This document shows, piece by piece, positions 1-8,662 of a DNA stretch of 64,000 bases. A program made the position numbers and the translations under genes. Every line of letters starts with the position of its first letter. Positions within the stretch are counted from its first letter, which is position 1. Origin of the DNA: Streptacidiphilus sp041262525 (lineage in GTDB: Bacteria; Actinomycetota; Actinomycetes; Streptomycetales; Streptomycetaceae); contig NZ_JBGCCK010000018.1 in the NCBI RefSeq assembly GCF_041262525.1, positions 1 through 64,000 on the forward strand. The letters are read 5' to 3'. Below the pieces are notes generated by a model. The model ran no database searches. It worked only from the letters and a program-made list of their open reading frames with translations, and was not told the DNA's origin.

Positions 1-47
1 AGCGTGGTCTTGCCACTGCCGCCCTTGCCGACAAAGGCGATCTTCAT
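1..47 (-). CDS. 5' end of a ParA/CooC-like P-loop ATPase (partial)
   Basis: Only the first 15 codons are inside the window; the gene runs off the left edge. They read MKIAFVGKGGSGKTT, a start followed at once by the deviant Walker A motif KGGSGKTT. This motif is typical of MinD/ParA/CooC-type ATPases (SIMIBI class), which bind ATP as dimers and work in partitioning, positioning or metal-cofactor insertion. A GGAG stretch lies just upstream of the ATG. The family is fairly clear, but the role cannot be read from so short a piece. Confidence 0.75.
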   Translation of the reverse strand, partial: MKIAFVGKGGSGKTT

Positions 48-117
48 GGAGTGCTCCGGACGGGAGCTCGGCCTGGCCTGGGCGGAACGGCAGCCGGAGC
101 TGGCCCCTCGACCGTGC

Positions 118-486
118 TCAGGCCTCGAGCTGGACGAAGCCGATCTCGAAGCGCTCGACCGACACGACCGCGGTGTCCGGCGCGTGGCTCTCCCCGCGGA
201 TCTGCGAGGCACGCACCTCGCTCGCCCGCATGGACGCCTCGTCCGCCCAGAGGGTCAGCGTCAGCGACCGCCCGGTCGGCCGGTCCGCCAGCAGGTAGAC
301 GCCGCGGAATCCGGGGAGCTCACGAACCTGCTTGAGCGGGGCCTGGCTCTCCTCGGCGAGGTCGGCGGCGGCCGGGATCGGGTCACCCTGGTAGGTGCTC
401 AGCCGTGCGTACATCCTGATCACATCCTTGGTATGCAGCTTCCTGTCCACTGCCTCCAGCGTGGACGGCGGGCGCGGGTCCGGCAT
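118..486 (-). CDS. Small dimeric alpha/beta-barrel (ABM-like) protein
   Basis: A 122-residue protein whose core (residues 25-122) has the beta-alpha-beta-beta pattern of ferredoxin-like dimeric alpha/beta-barrel proteins, the fold used by antibiotic-biosynthesis monooxygenase-like and stress-response enzymes. The run GVYLLADRPTGRSLTLTLW is the typical central strand pair, followed by an helix with 'ASMRASE'. The ATG at 486 has a GGGGGA Shine-Dalgarno at good spacing. An internal ATG at 414 (Met25) would give the usual domain start, so the N-terminus is uncertain. It lies 26 bases after the HD-GYP/LuxR gene on the same strand and is probably co-transcribed. No catalytic residue can be assigned. 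Confidence 0.65.
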   Translation of the reverse strand: MPDPRPPSTLEAVDRKLHTKDVIRMYARLSTYQGDPIPAAADLAEESQAPLKQVRELPGFRGVYLLADRPTGRSLTLTLWADEASMRASEVRASQIRGESHAPDTAVVSVERFEIGFVQLEA

Positions 487-512
487 CGGTGGTATCCCCC
501 ATTACCGGCCGG

Positions 513-2060
513 TCACCTGCCGACCAGCAGCCCCTGCTCCATCGCGAAGAGCGCCGCGGCCGGGCGGGATCGCGCGCCGGTCTTGGCATAGACGTGCTCG
601 ACGTGGTGCTCGGCGGTCCGCACCGAGATCACCAGCCGGGTGGCGATGTCCCGGTTGGAGCAGCCGCGTGCGAGCAGTCGGAGCACCTCGACCTCGCGTT
701 CGCTCAGCCCTGCGGGCCAGCTCGGCGGACGGCGTCGCTGCTGCCCGGCGGCGGCCAGTACCGCGTCCACCGCGGAGGCGTCGAGTCGGCCCGCGCGCGC
801 CTCGCTGTGCAGCAGCCCGGCGGCCTCGGCGGGGAGGCACGGCGGCCGGTGCGGGCGCGCCTCGGTCAGGGCGCAGAAGCTGTCGGCGGCCGCGAGCAGT
901 CTCGCCTCGGGCGAGAGATCGGCGGCGGAGAGCTGGCGGTGGTAGCCGGAGCCGTCCAGCCGCTCGTGGTGACGGCCGACCAGCGGGGCGCAGGCGGCGA
1001 AGGCCGCGCAGCGGCGCAGCACCCGCTCGCCGTGGTAGGCGTGCAACTCGACGGCCTCGCGCTCGAGTTCGGTCAGCGGGCCGGGTCGGTCCCAGATCCG
1101 GGCGGGGACGGCGATTCGCCCGAGGTCGTGCAGCAGCGCGGCCAGGGCCACCGTCTCGTCGCCCGGCAGCGCGTGCTGCACCAGGGCGGCGACGCCGCGT
1201 GAGTGGCCGCGCAGCCAGGCCGACTTGAGGTCGGCGAGGTCCCCGAGCGCGCCTGCGACATCGGGCAACGCGGCGGGGTCGATCAGTCGGTGGAGTCCAG
1301 GCTCGGCCGCGAGCGCTTCGCCGCAGGGGTCGCCCTCCGACGCGCTGGCCAGCAGTTCCTCGCCCGACTGGCCGAAGCGGTGCACGAGTTCGGGCCCGAG
1401 CCAGGCGCCCCTGCGGCGCAGCAGCGTGACGGCTGCCTGCGGTCCGAGCATCGCGGTCAGCTGGACCGCCTGGGCGGCGAGGGAGCAGATCCGTGCGGTG
1501 AGCCCGATCTGTTCCCCCGTCAGGCCTCGCGGGTTGCCGCGTCCGTCCCAGCGCTCGTACTGCTGGAGCAGCGCCTCGCGCACGCCGGGACCGAGGCCGA
1601 GTCGTCCGGCGAGGGTGGCCGCGACCTCGCAGGTCGCGCCCTGGGCGGCGGTGGCCCAGCCGCCCGAGGTGACCAGGCGCAGCACGAGCGCCGCCCGCCG
1701 TCCCGGGGGGACAGAGGCGGCGGCGTGGCGTAGACAGCTGAGGAGTTCGGTGGGCCGGGCGGGGTCGGTGACCGTCAGCAGCGGCCGCAGTTCCGTCTCG
1801 GCGACGCCGAAGCGCGCGGCCTCGTCACCGGCGGTGGCCGTGCAGCCGATGTGCCGCAGCAGGGAGGCGTAGTAGACGTCGACGGTCTGCGGCTCGGGAA
1901 GACCGAGCTCCTGCGCGAAGCCCAGCGCGACCCGGCAGGCCCGCAGGGCGTCCCCCGGCTCGGCGCCCATCGCGGCGTCGGTCAGCAGCGACACCGCCGC
2001 CGGCACCTCCGCCAGCCGCGGGCCCGGCGTGCTCACCGCCCCCGGCCCGGACGCGCCCAC
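513..2060 (-). CDS. Tandem HD-GYP-like protein with C-terminal LuxR helix-turn-helix
   Basis: 515 residues. The N-terminal half (about 60-205) looks like a decayed HD-GYP unit: it keeps a WDGRGNPRGL segment but has HI where HD is expected. The second unit (about 285-430) keeps the HD pair (H311-D312), HHE (364-366) and DGSGYH, so the third motif is GYH rather than GYP. Residues 452-510 are a LuxR/GerE helix-turn-helix (LSEREVEVLRLLARG). HD-GYP proteins hydrolyse cyclic di-GMP or related signals; whether this variant does is open. The fusion suggests a cytoplasmic transcription regulator that senses or degrades a nucleotide. The GTG start at 2060 has only a weak ribosome site; GTG at 2036 is an alternative. 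Confidence 0.8.
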   Translation of the reverse strand: MGASGPGAVSTPGPRLAEVPAAVSLLTDAAMGAEPGDALRACRVALGFAQELGLPEPQTVDVYYASLLRHIGCTATAGDEAARFGVAETELRPLLTVTDPARPTELLSCLRHAAASVPPGRRAALVLRLVTSGGWATAAQGATCEVAATLAGRLGLGPGVREALLQQYERWDGRGNPRGLTGEQIGLTARICSLAAQAVQLTAMLGPQAAVTLLRRRGAWLGPELVHRFGQSGEELLASASEGDPCGEALAAEPGLHRLIDPAALPDVAGALGDLADLKSAWLRGHSRGVAALVQHALPGDETVALAALLHDLGRIAVPARIWDRPGPLTELEREAVELHAYHGERVLRRCAAFAACAPLVGRHHERLDGSGYHRQLSAADLSPEARLLAAADSFCALTEARPHRPPCLPAEAAGLLHSEARAGRLDASAVDAVLAAAGQQRRRPPSWPAGLSEREVEVLRLLARGCSNRDIATRLVISVRTAEHHVEHVYAKTGARSRPAAALFAMEQGLLVGR

Positions 2061-2124
2061 GTCTCCGTTCTAGCACGCCTACGATGGAGACGACTGCTGG
2101 CCACACGTCTCAGGAGGCCGCATC

Positions 2125-2553
2125 ATGACCACAGCACAGGACATCATGCATCCGGGCGCCCAGTGCGTCACCGAGCACGAGTCGCTCACCGTGGCGGCCA
2201 AGCTCATGCGGGACCGCGGTGTGGGCGCACTGCCCATCTGCGGGGACAACGACAAGCTGATGGGCATCATCACGGACCGCGACATCGTCGTGAAGTGCCT
2301 CGCGGCCGGACTCGACCCGACCGTGACCACGGCCGGGGAGCTGGCACAGGGTCGTCCGCTGACCATCGAGGGCAGCGACGACATCGAGCAGGTACTGCGG
2401 GTGATGGAGCAGCACCGGGTCCGCCGGCTTCCGGTCATCGATCACCCGGACCACAAGCTGATCGGCATGATCAGCGAGGCGGACGTCGCGCGGCATCTGC
2501 CGCAGGCGCGCGTCGCGGAGTTCGTCTCCGCGATCTGCGCCGAGGAGGAGTGA
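2125..2553 (+). CDS. CBS-domain pair protein
   Basis: 142 residues consisting only of two CBS motifs, about 8-60 and 74-130. Each ends with the typical hydrophobic strand plus acidic/basic turn (GIITDRDIVVK and GMISEADVAR). Paired CBS motifs form a Bateman module that binds adenosyl nucleotides such as AMP, ATP or SAM and usually controls a partner protein. A strong AGGAGG lies 7 bases before the ATG. It is divergent from the HD-GYP/LuxR gene. Such stand-alone proteins are common in streptomycetes and often stress-linked; no partner is obvious here. Confidence 0.88.
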   Translation: MTTAQDIMHPGAQCVTEHESLTVAAKLMRDRGVGALPICGDNDKLMGIITDRDIVVKCLAAGLDPTVTTAGELAQGRPLTIEGSDDIEQVLRVMEQHRVRRLPVIDHPDHKLIGMISEADVARHLPQARVAEFVSAICAEEE

Positions 2554-2572
2554 GTCAGCTGGGAGGGCCGGC

Positions 2573-2971
2573 TCAGTACCAGTTGTGGGCCTGCCAGAAG
2601 GACCACGCGGCGTTCGGGCTGCCGTAGGTGGAGTTCATGTAGTCCAGCGACCACTTGATCTGGGTGGCCGGGTTGGTCTGCCAGTCGGCGCCGGCAGAGG
2701 CCATCTTGGAGCCCGGCAGGGCCTGGCCCAGGCCGTAGGCGCCGGAGGAGGCGTTCGTCGCGTTCACGTTCCAGCCGCTCTCGTGCTCGATGATCGCGTC
2801 GAAGGACGCGAGCTGGTCCGCGGGAACGATGGACGCGGCGATCGTCTGCGCCTGCGAGGGCTCAGCGGCCGAAGCGTGGCCGGAGACGCCGAGAACGGCC
2901 ATCGAGGCGAGCGCGCCGACGCCGGCGAGCGAGACGGACAGGGTGCGCAGCGAGAGGGTACGGATAGCCAT
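2573..2971 (-). CDS. Secreted SLT-type lytic transglycosylase
   Basis: 132 residues. The first ~35 form a signal peptide with a hydrophobic core and an Ala-X-Ala cleavage region (GHASA before AEPSQ). The mature part is a short SLT/lysozyme-like domain with the catalytic glutamate in IIEHESGWN, then GAYGLGQALPGSKM, and a C-terminal WSFWQAHNWY. It should cleave the glycan strands of peptidoglycan outside the cell. ATG 2971 was chosen because the signal peptide begins there; a longer open frame upstream is not protein-like. It is convergent with the CBS gene, 19 bases away. Confidence 0.85.
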   Translation of the reverse strand: MAIRTLSLRTLSVSLAGVGALASMAVLGVSGHASAAEPSQAQTIAASIVPADQLASFDAIIEHESGWNVNATNASSGAYGLGQALPGSKMASAGADWQTNPATQIKWSLDYMNSTYGSPNAAWSFWQAHNWY

Positions 2972-3360
2972 GTGTAAGCAGAACCTCTGAGCTAGGGGGC
3001 AGGATCCTCGCTCCCCGGCGGCGGGCACGGGAGTGCCACGGTGGCGGGTCGAGCGAGGTGGTCGAGGCCGGGATGTGAACCCTTGACCGGGGGCGATGCC
3101 CGTCCGGCGCGGCCTGACTCCACCACTGTGCGCAGGCCGTCCCGGGAGGGGCAACCCCCCTCACTACGATGGTTCATAGTGGACAAATCAGACTTATCGC
3201 CAATCTGACGCATAGCCCGGGGCTCCGACTCTCCTACCGCCGCTAGTAGGCCCTTCACCCGGTGTGGCGGGGCTCACCCCACGCCTTGCGCACTGTCACC
3301 CTCCCGCTACACTCCGTCGGTCGAATTCGGCCCCGGGCACAGGTCCGACCGCACGCGGAA
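2972..3360. other. Intergenic region: long leader of the transglycosylase gene
   Basis: About 390 bases between the transglycosylase start and the metK terminator. Related streptomycete cell-wall hydrolase genes often have a c-di-AMP (ydaO) riboswitch leader. I compared the minus strand with the ydaO core elements as I remember them and could not match them. Several GC-rich inverted repeats are present (for example around 3141-3158), and a more AT-rich stretch at 3170-3210 could hold a promoter. No gene is seen. Confidence 0.4.
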
Positions 3361-3390
3361 GGGGGCGCCGGGCGAGTGCCCGGCGCCCCC
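3361..3390 (-). terminator. Terminator of metK
   Basis: A perfect 13-bp stem (GGGGGCGCCGGGC with its complement) and a four-base loop, 39 bases after the metK stop codon. It has no T-tract, as is usual in streptomycetes. Confidence 0.8.
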
Positions 3391-3428
3391 TTCGGGTGCG
3401 CTGTGTGCGTTGCCTGCGTGGCGCAGGG

Positions 3429-4637
3429 TTACTCCGCGACGGCCTTCTGCAGGGCCTCGACGCGGTCGGTGCGCTCCCAGGTGAAGTCCGGCAGCTCGCG
3501 GCCGAAGTGGCCGTACGCGGCGGTCTGGGCGTAGATCGGGCGGAGCAGGTCCAGGTCGCGGATGATCGCGGCGGGGCGCAGGTCGAAGACCTTGGTCACC
3601 GCCTCCTGGATCTTCAGGACCGGGACGGTCTCGGTGCCGAAGGTCTCGACGAAGAGACCGACGGGCTCGGCCTTGCCGATCGCGTAGGCGACCTGGACCT
3701 CGGCGCGGGTGGCCAGGCCGGCCGCGACGATGTTCTTGGCGACCCAGCGCATCGCGTACGCGGCGGAGCGGTCGACCTTGGACGGGTCCTTGCCGGAGAA
3801 CGCGCCGCCACCGTGGCGGGCCATGCCGCCGTAGGTGTCGATGATGATCTTGCGGCCGGTCAGGCCGGCGTCGCCCATCGGGCCGCCGATCTCGAAACGA
3901 CCGGTCGGGTTGACCAGCAGGCGGTAGCCCTCGGTGGTGAGCTCGATGCCCTCCGCCGCGAGCGCCTTCAGCTCCGGCTCCACGACGAACTCGCGGATGT
4001 CGGGGGCCAGCAGCGACTCCAGGTCGATGTCGCTCGCGTGCTGCGAGGAGACGACGACGGTGTCGAGGCGGACGGCCTTGTCGCCGTCGTACTCGATGGT
4101 GACCTGGGTCTTGCCGTCCGGGCGCAGGTAGGGGATGGTCCCGTTCTTGCGCACCTCGGACAGGCGCTTGGAGAGCCGGTGCGCCAGGTGGATCGGCAGC
4201 GGCATCAGCTCGGGCGTGTCGTCGCAGGCGTAGCCGAACATCAGGCCCTGGTCGCCCGCGCCCTGCTTGTCGAGCTCGTCCTCGTCACCCTCGACGCGCG
4301 TCTCGTAGGCGTCGTCGACGCCCTGGGCGATGTCCGGGGACTGCGCACCGATCGAGACGGAGACGCCGCATGAGGCGCCGTCGAAGCCCTTCTTCGAGGA
4401 GTCGTAGCCGATTTCCAGGATCTTCTCGCGCACCAGCTGCGCGATCGGGGCGTAGGCCTTCGTGGTCACCTCCCCCGCGACGTGGACCAGACCGGTGGTG
4501 ATCAGCGTCTCGACGGCCACGCGCGAGGACGGGTCGTCCTTGAGCAGGGCGTCGAGGATGGTGTCGCTGATCTGGTCAGCGATCTTGTCCGGGTGACCTT
4601 CGGTCACGGACTCGGAGGTGAACAGGCGGCGAGACAC
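3429..4637 (-). CDS. metK: S-adenosylmethionine synthetase
   Basis: 402 residues, the usual family length. It makes SAM from methionine and ATP in the cytoplasm. Family signatures are present: GHPDKIADQISD near the N-terminus, GAGDQGLMFGYA (the conserved hexapeptide region, about 125-136) and GGAFSGKDPSKVDRSAAY (the P-loop-like region). The GTG start at 4637 is preceded by AGGGAG at 5-bp spacing and gives the canonical N-terminus VSRRLFTSESVTEGH; the longer open frame is not conserved-looking. It stands alone, between the coaBC gene (202 bases upstream) and its own terminator. I saw no SAM riboswitch in its leader. Confidence 0.97.
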   Translation of the reverse strand: MSRRLFTSESVTEGHPDKIADQISDTILDALLKDDPSSRVAVETLITTGLVHVAGEVTTKAYAPIAQLVREKILEIGYDSSKKGFDGASCGVSVSIGAQSPDIAQGVDDAYETRVEGDEDELDKQGAGDQGLMFGYACDDTPELMPLPIHLAHRLSKRLSEVRKNGTIPYLRPDGKTQVTIEYDGDKAVRLDTVVVSSQHASDIDLESLLAPDIREFVVEPELKALAAEGIELTTEGYRLLVNPTGRFEIGGPMGDAGLTGRKIIIDTYGGMARHGGGAFSGKDPSKVDRSAAYAMRWVAKNIVAAGLATRAEVQVAYAIGKAEPVGLFVETFGTETVPVLKIQEAVTKVFDLRPAAIIRDLDLLRPIYAQTAAYGHFGRELPDFTWERTDRVEALQKAVAE

Positions 4638-4839
4638 AGCGCTCCCTGGGTTGCAGCGGCTGCTGACTGAACCGGGCGGGCGGAATTGCCCGGCGGTCCG
4701 GAAAGACTTCTGGAGAACTACTGTCCGGAGTGTAACGAACGGAACGCGACTTGCGTCCATCCGATCTCATGTTCTGGATCACGCCTGGACACCGATATCT
4801 TCCCCGGGCAGGCCCGATATGGGGCCGATCAGGGGTCGG

Positions 4840-6048
4840 TCAGGCAAATCGGGCGGCGACCAGGTCCCACAGCGTGTCGGCGAGCGCCGCCTTCGGACCG
4901 TAGGGGACGGGCGTCTCCGAACCGTCCGCGCCGAGGACGAGCGCCTCGTTGTTGGCGCTGCCGAAGGCACGGTCCTCGCCGACCTCGTTGACGACCAGCA
5001 GATCGCAGCCCTTCCTGGCCAGCTTGGCGCGACCGTGCGCGAGCGCGTCGTCGGTCTCGGCGGCGAAGCCGACCACGACCTGGCCGGGGCGCAGCCGCTC
5101 GGCCGAGAGCTCGGCCAGCACATCGGGGTTGCGCACCAGCGCGACCGGGGCGGGGTCGACGCCGTCGACCTTCTTGATCTTCTTGGCCACGAACTCCGCC
5201 GGGCGGAAGTCGGCCACCGCCGCCGCCATGACCACGGCGTCCGCCGTCGCGGCCGCCGTCAGCACGGCCTGGCGCAGCTCCAGCGCGGTGCCGACGCGGA
5301 CCACGTCCACGCCTGCCGGGTCGGGCAGCTCGGTGTTGGCGGCCACCAGTGTCACCTTCGCGCCGCGCGCCGCGGCGACCGCGGCGATGGCGTAGCCCTG
5401 GCGGCCGGAGGAGATGTTGCCGAGGAAGCGCACCGGGTCGAGCGGCTCGCGAGTGCCGCCCGCCGAGACGACGACGTGACGGTCCGCCAGGTCGGCGGCG
5501 ACCGCGGCGGTGCCGCGCGCAAGCACGCGGCGACAGAGCTCGAAGATCGCCTCGGGGTCGGGGAAGCGGCCCTTGCCGGTGTCCACGCCGGTCAGCCGGC
5601 CGACGGCTGGCTCGATGACGACCGCGCCGCGGCGGCGCAGCGTCGCGACGTTCTCCTGCGTCGCGGGGTGCTCCCACATCTCGGTGTGCATCGCGGGCGC
5701 GAAGACCACGGGGCAGCGGGCGGTGAGCAGCGTGTTGGTGAGCAGGTCGTCGGCCAGGCCGTGGGCGGCCTTGGCGAGGATGTCGGCGGTGGCGGGGGCG
5801 ATCACCAGCAGATCGGCGTGCTGCCCGATCCGCACGTGCGGGACCTCGTGGACGCTCTCCCAGACCTCCGTCGAGGCGGGCTTGCCGGACAGCGCCGACC
5901 AGGTGGCCTCGCCGACGAAGTGCAGCGCCGAGGCCGTCGGCACGACCCGCACCGAATGGCCCGACTCGGTGAGACGCCGGAGCAGCTCGCACGCCTTGTA
6001 GGCGGCGATCCCACCGCTGACCCCGAGCACCACGTTCTTACCGGACAC
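4840..6048 (-). CDS. coaBC: Bifunctional CoaBC, phosphopantothenoylcysteine synthetase/decarboxylase
   Basis: 402 residues. The N-terminal half is the FMN-binding decarboxylase CoaC (VLGVSGGIAAYKA, the His of PHVRIGQHADLLVIAPATAD, and PAMHTEMW, the PxM..xMW signature with His in place of Asn). From about residue 190 the CTP-dependent ligase CoaB follows (SAGGTREPLDPVRFLGN, then VVMAAAVADFRP and FAAETDD). Together they turn 4'-phosphopantothenate and cysteine into 4'-phosphopantetheine for coenzyme A. It lies downstream of rpoZ, behind a hairpin, in the conserved order mihF-gmk-rpoZ-coaBC-metK. Confidence 0.96.
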   Translation of the reverse strand: MSGKNVVLGVSGGIAAYKACELLRRLTESGHSVRVVPTASALHFVGEATWSALSGKPASTEVWESVHEVPHVRIGQHADLLVIAPATADILAKAAHGLADDLLTNTLLTARCPVVFAPAMHTEMWEHPATQENVATLRRRGAVVIEPAVGRLTGVDTGKGRFPDPEAIFELCRRVLARGTAAVAADLADRHVVVSAGGTREPLDPVRFLGNISSGRQGYAIAAVAAARGAKVTLVAANTELPDPAGVDVVRVGTALELRQAVLTAAATADAVVMAAAVADFRPAEFVAKKIKKVDGVDPAPVALVRNPDVLAELSAERLRPGQVVVGFAAETDDALAHGRAKLARKGCDLLVVNEVGEDRAFGSANNEALVLGADGSETPVPYGPKAALADTLWDLVAARFA

Positions 6049-6107
6049 CCCGACCCACTCCGATCACCACAGCTGACAGAAAGCCGAAATACGCGCTGAC
6101 AGACGAA

Positions 6108-6149
6108 AACGCCGCGGGGCGTCGGGTTGATCCGACGATCCGCGGCGTT
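6108..6149 (-). terminator. Hairpin between rpoZ and coaBC
   Basis: A ten-base outer stem AACGCCGCGG/CCGCGGCGTT closes a second inner stem CGTCGG/CCGACG. It starts 28 bases after the rpoZ stop. It could terminate the rpoZ transcript or attenuate read-through into coaBC. Confidence 0.75.
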
Positions 6150-6176
6150 CCAATCCACCGGACAGAACCGAGGCGC

Positions 6177-6443
6177 TTACTGCGCCTCGACGGCCTCGGC
6201 GGTGAGCATACCGGCGTTGATCTCGCGCAGCGCGATCGACAGCGGCTTCTCGTGCACGTGGGTGTCCACGAGCGGACCGACGTACTCCAGCAGGCCCTCG
6301 CCGAGCTGCGAGTAGTAGGCGTTGATCTGACGCGCGCGCTTGGCCGCGTAGATCACCAGGCTGTACTTGGAGTCGGTGGCCTCGAGCAGCTCATCGATCG
6401 GCGGGTTGATGATGCCTTCGGGCGCTGTCATCGAAGAGGACAC
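6177..6443 (-). CDS. rpoZ: RNA polymerase omega subunit
   Basis: 88 residues, close to the usual streptomycete size. It has the canonical omega core: APEGIINPPIDELLEATDSK, then YAAKRARQINAYYSQL and the C-terminal KPLSIALREINAG. Omega binds the beta-prime subunit and helps assemble RNA polymerase. It follows gmk on the same strand with a 45-base gap, the usual gmk-rpoZ pairing. Confidence 0.97.
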   Translation of the reverse strand: MSSSMTAPEGIINPPIDELLEATDSKYSLVIYAAKRARQINAYYSQLGEGLLEYVGPLVDTHVHEKPLSIALREINAGMLTAEAVEAQ

Positions 6444-6488
6444 GCGGGAACCTTCCGAAAGAAAGAAAAAAGGGAGATCTAAAAAAGA

Positions 6489-7046
6489 TCACACTACACG
6501 CATCAAGGTTAGCAGCTCGCCCGCTACATCCTCGACGGAAGTGTTGACAAGAGTCGTGTCGAACTCACTCTCGGCCGCGAGCTCCACTCGCGCCGCCGCC
6601 AGCCGCTGCTCGACCACCTCGGGCACCTCGGTGCCGCGCCCGGTCAGGCGGCGGACGAGTTCGTCCCAGGAGGGGGGCGCGAGGAAGACGAGCTGCGCCT
6701 CCGGCATGGTCTCGCGCACCTGGCGCGCGCCCTGCAGGTCGATCTCCAGCAGCACCGGCTCGCCGGCCTCCAGATGGGCCAGCACCGCCCGGCGCGGCGT
6801 GCCGTAGCGGTTGCCTGCGAAGACGGCCCATTCGAGCAGCTCGCCGTTGGCGATCAGCTTGTCGAACTGGTCGTCGTCGACGAAGTGGTACTGGACGCCG
6901 TCCTTCTCCCCCGGCCGCGGCTTGCGGGTGGTGGCGGAGACGGAGAGCCAGACCTCCGGGTGTGCCTTGCGCATATGAGCGACGACCGTGCTCTTGCCGA
7001 CCCCCGAAGGGCCGGAGAGCACGGTCAGCCGCGGACGTTCACTCAT
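6489..7046 (-). CDS. gmk: Guanylate kinase
   Basis: 185 residues. It phosphorylates GMP to GDP with ATP. The P-loop SGPSGVGKST is at residues 10-19, followed by the GMP-binding SVSATTRKPRPGEKDGVQYHF and the lid region RYGTPRRAV. ATG 7046 gives the normal N-terminus MSERPRLTVLSGPSG; the 34 extra codons upstream are not domain sequence. It sits between mihF and rpoZ, as in other streptomycetes. Confidence 0.96.
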   Translation of the reverse strand: MSERPRLTVLSGPSGVGKSTVVAHMRKAHPEVWLSVSATTRKPRPGEKDGVQYHFVDDDQFDKLIANGELLEWAVFAGNRYGTPRRAVLAHLEAGEPVLLEIDLQGARQVRETMPEAQLVFLAPPSWDELVRRLTGRGTEVPEVVEQRLAAARVELAAESEFDTTLVNTSVEDVAGELLTLMRVV

Positions 7047-7151
7047 GCACCGATTATCCAGTAACCGCGAGGGTTCTCGAACCACCGGTGCTCCCGAGCT
7101 CGGACCGGCCGAAGATCCAGTCGGTCGAGGATCAGGACAGTCGGTCAAGGA

Positions 7152-7475
7152 TCAGGAGGAGACGCCGCCGAACTCGCGCTCCAGTGAAGCGATCTGATTC
7201 GTGCCGAGACCGCGGACCCGGCGCGACTCGGAGATGCCGAGACGCTCCATGATCTGCTTCGCCCGGACCTTGCCGACACCCGGAAGCGACTCCAGCAGGG
7301 CGGAGACCTTCATCTTGCCGATGACGTCGTTCTCCTGGCCCGCCTTGATGACCTCGTGCAGGGAAGCGCCGCTGTGCTTGAGCCGGTTCTTGATCTCGGC
7401 GCGCTCCCGGCGAGCCTCAGCTGCCTTGGCGAGCGCAGCCGTGCGCTGCTCAGGGGTAAGGGGCGGAAGTGCCAC
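7152..7475 (-). CDS. mihF: Actinobacterial integration host factor (sIHF/mIHF)
   Basis: 107 residues, the same length as the S. coelicolor nucleoid protein sIHF as I recall it. It is a basic protein with an N-terminal helix (VALPPLTPEQRTAALAKAAE) and a C-terminal helix-two turns-helix DNA-binding region (LLESLPGVGKVRAKQIMERL). sIHF binds DNA without strong sequence preference and affects chromosome compaction, sporulation and antibiotic production. GTG 7475 is chosen because GAGGTG lies 6-7 bases upstream; a GTG three codons earlier overlaps that site. Confidence 0.95.
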   Translation of the reverse strand: MALPPLTPEQRTAALAKAAEARRERAEIKNRLKHSGASLHEVIKAGQENDVIGKMKVSALLESLPGVGKVRAKQIMERLGISESRRVRGLGTNQIASLEREFGGVSS

Positions 7476-7698
7476 GCCGTTCACCTCAGTACTTCGAATG
7501 AATGGAACAGGACTTGTGCAGGACCGACGAGGAACCTAGCGGCTCTGACCTGCGAGAGCAACGAGCAACATGCTCCCTCGGAGGACCTATCGCGGGACAC
7601 TACCCCTGTTCAGCCCTCCCGTCAGGGAAAAGAGCAGAAAAGTCCTGCTCAGGACCGCTTGTGGAACATTCTTGAGGGATATTTCCGGACAAACCGCA

Positions 7699-7738
7699 AC
7701 GGACGGTGAAAGCGCAGCTCAGCGCCCTCACCGCCCGT
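7699..7738 (-). terminator. Terminator at the end of the pyr operon
   Basis: Two 17-base arms around a six-base loop, 25 bases after the pyrF stop. The DNA arms differ at a few positions, but in the minus-strand RNA these become G-U pairs, so the RNA stem is unbroken. That marks the strand on which it acts and the 3' end of the pyrimidine operon. Confidence 0.8.
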
Positions 7739-7763
7739 TCACGACATCTTCACGCCCGGAAGG

Positions 7764-8648
7764 TCACCCCACCGCCGCGCGGACCTCGTCGACGAAGCGT
7801 GCGGAGGCGTCCCGCAGCCCCTGCAGGGAGGGGCCGTGCTTGAGCACGTCGCGGGAGACGCTGGGCAGCACGTTGCGGGCGGCGGCCCCGAAGACGGAGG
7901 GGATGTCGGCGGGCCGCGCGCCCTGCGCGCCGATGCCGGGGGCGAGCAGGGCGCCGTTGATCGCCAGGTCCGCCTCGTCGATGTCGGTCAGCGTCGCGCC
8001 GACCACCGCGCCGAAGGAACCGAGCGGCTCGGCGCCCGCGTTCTCGGCGGCCAGGTGGGCGAGGATCCCCTGCGCCACGGTCCGGCCCTCCGCCCCGACC
8101 GCGCGCTGCACGGAGGCGCCCTCGGGGTTGGAGGTCAGGGCGAGGGCGAAGAGGCCGGAGCCGCTCTTGCGGGCCAGGTCCACGGCGGGCTGGAGAGAGC
8201 CGTAGCCGAGGTAGGGCGAGACGGTCAGCGCGTCGGAGAAGAGCGGGCTGGACTCGGCGAGGAACGCCTCCGCGTAGGCGGCCATGGTCGAGCCGATGTC
8301 GCCGCGCTTAGCGTCCATCAGGACCAGTGCTCCGGCCGCGCGGGCGTCCGCGACGGTCTGCTCCAGCACGGCGACGCCGCGGCTGCCGAAGCGCTCGAAG
8401 AAGGCCGCCTGCGGCTTCAGCACCGCGACCCGGTCAGCCAGCGCCTCCACGACCGCGCGGGAGAAGCGCTCCAGCCCGGCCACGTCGTCGCCGAGACCCC
8501 AGGCGGTCAGCAGCGACGCGTGCGGGTCGATGCCGACGCAGAGCGGGCCGCGGTCGTCCATGGCCTGGCGCAGCCGGGCGCCGAACGCAAGGCTGCGGCG
8601 CGAAGCGCCACCGTCAGGGGTGGTGGCGGGCGACGGGCGGGCGGTCAT
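7764..8648 (-). CDS. pyrF: Orotidine-5'-phosphate decarboxylase
   Basis: 294 residues. It makes UMP from OMP, the last step of de novo UMP synthesis. It belongs to the longer 'type 2' decarboxylases of actinobacteria, with the catalytic DAKRGDIGSTM motif near residue 115 and the N-terminal LCVGIDPHASLL. An AGAGGAGAA ribosome site precedes ATG 8648. It is the last gene of the pyr operon, 14 bases after pyrD1. Confidence 0.96.
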   Translation of the reverse strand: MTARPSPATTPDGGASRRSLAFGARLRQAMDDRGPLCVGIDPHASLLTAWGLGDDVAGLERFSRAVVEALADRVAVLKPQAAFFERFGSRGVAVLEQTVADARAAGALVLMDAKRGDIGSTMAAYAEAFLAESSPLFSDALTVSPYLGYGSLQPAVDLARKSGSGLFALALTSNPEGASVQRAVGAEGRTVAQGILAHLAAENAGAEPLGSFGAVVGATLTDIDEADLAINGALLAPGIGAQGARPADIPSVFGAAARNVLPSVSRDVLKHGPSLQGLRDASARFVDEVRAAVG

Positions 8649-8662
8649 TGTTCTCCTCTGGA

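Noticed and set aside
2972..3260. Possible c-di-AMP (ydaO) riboswitch before the lytic transglycosylase gene
   Set aside because: Long leader and gene type fit, but the core sequence elements of the aptamer could not be aligned on the minus strand.
4638..4839. Possible SAM riboswitch before metK
   Set aside because: The 200-base gap has TCCGGA repeats but no recognisable SAM-I/IV or SAM-II core.
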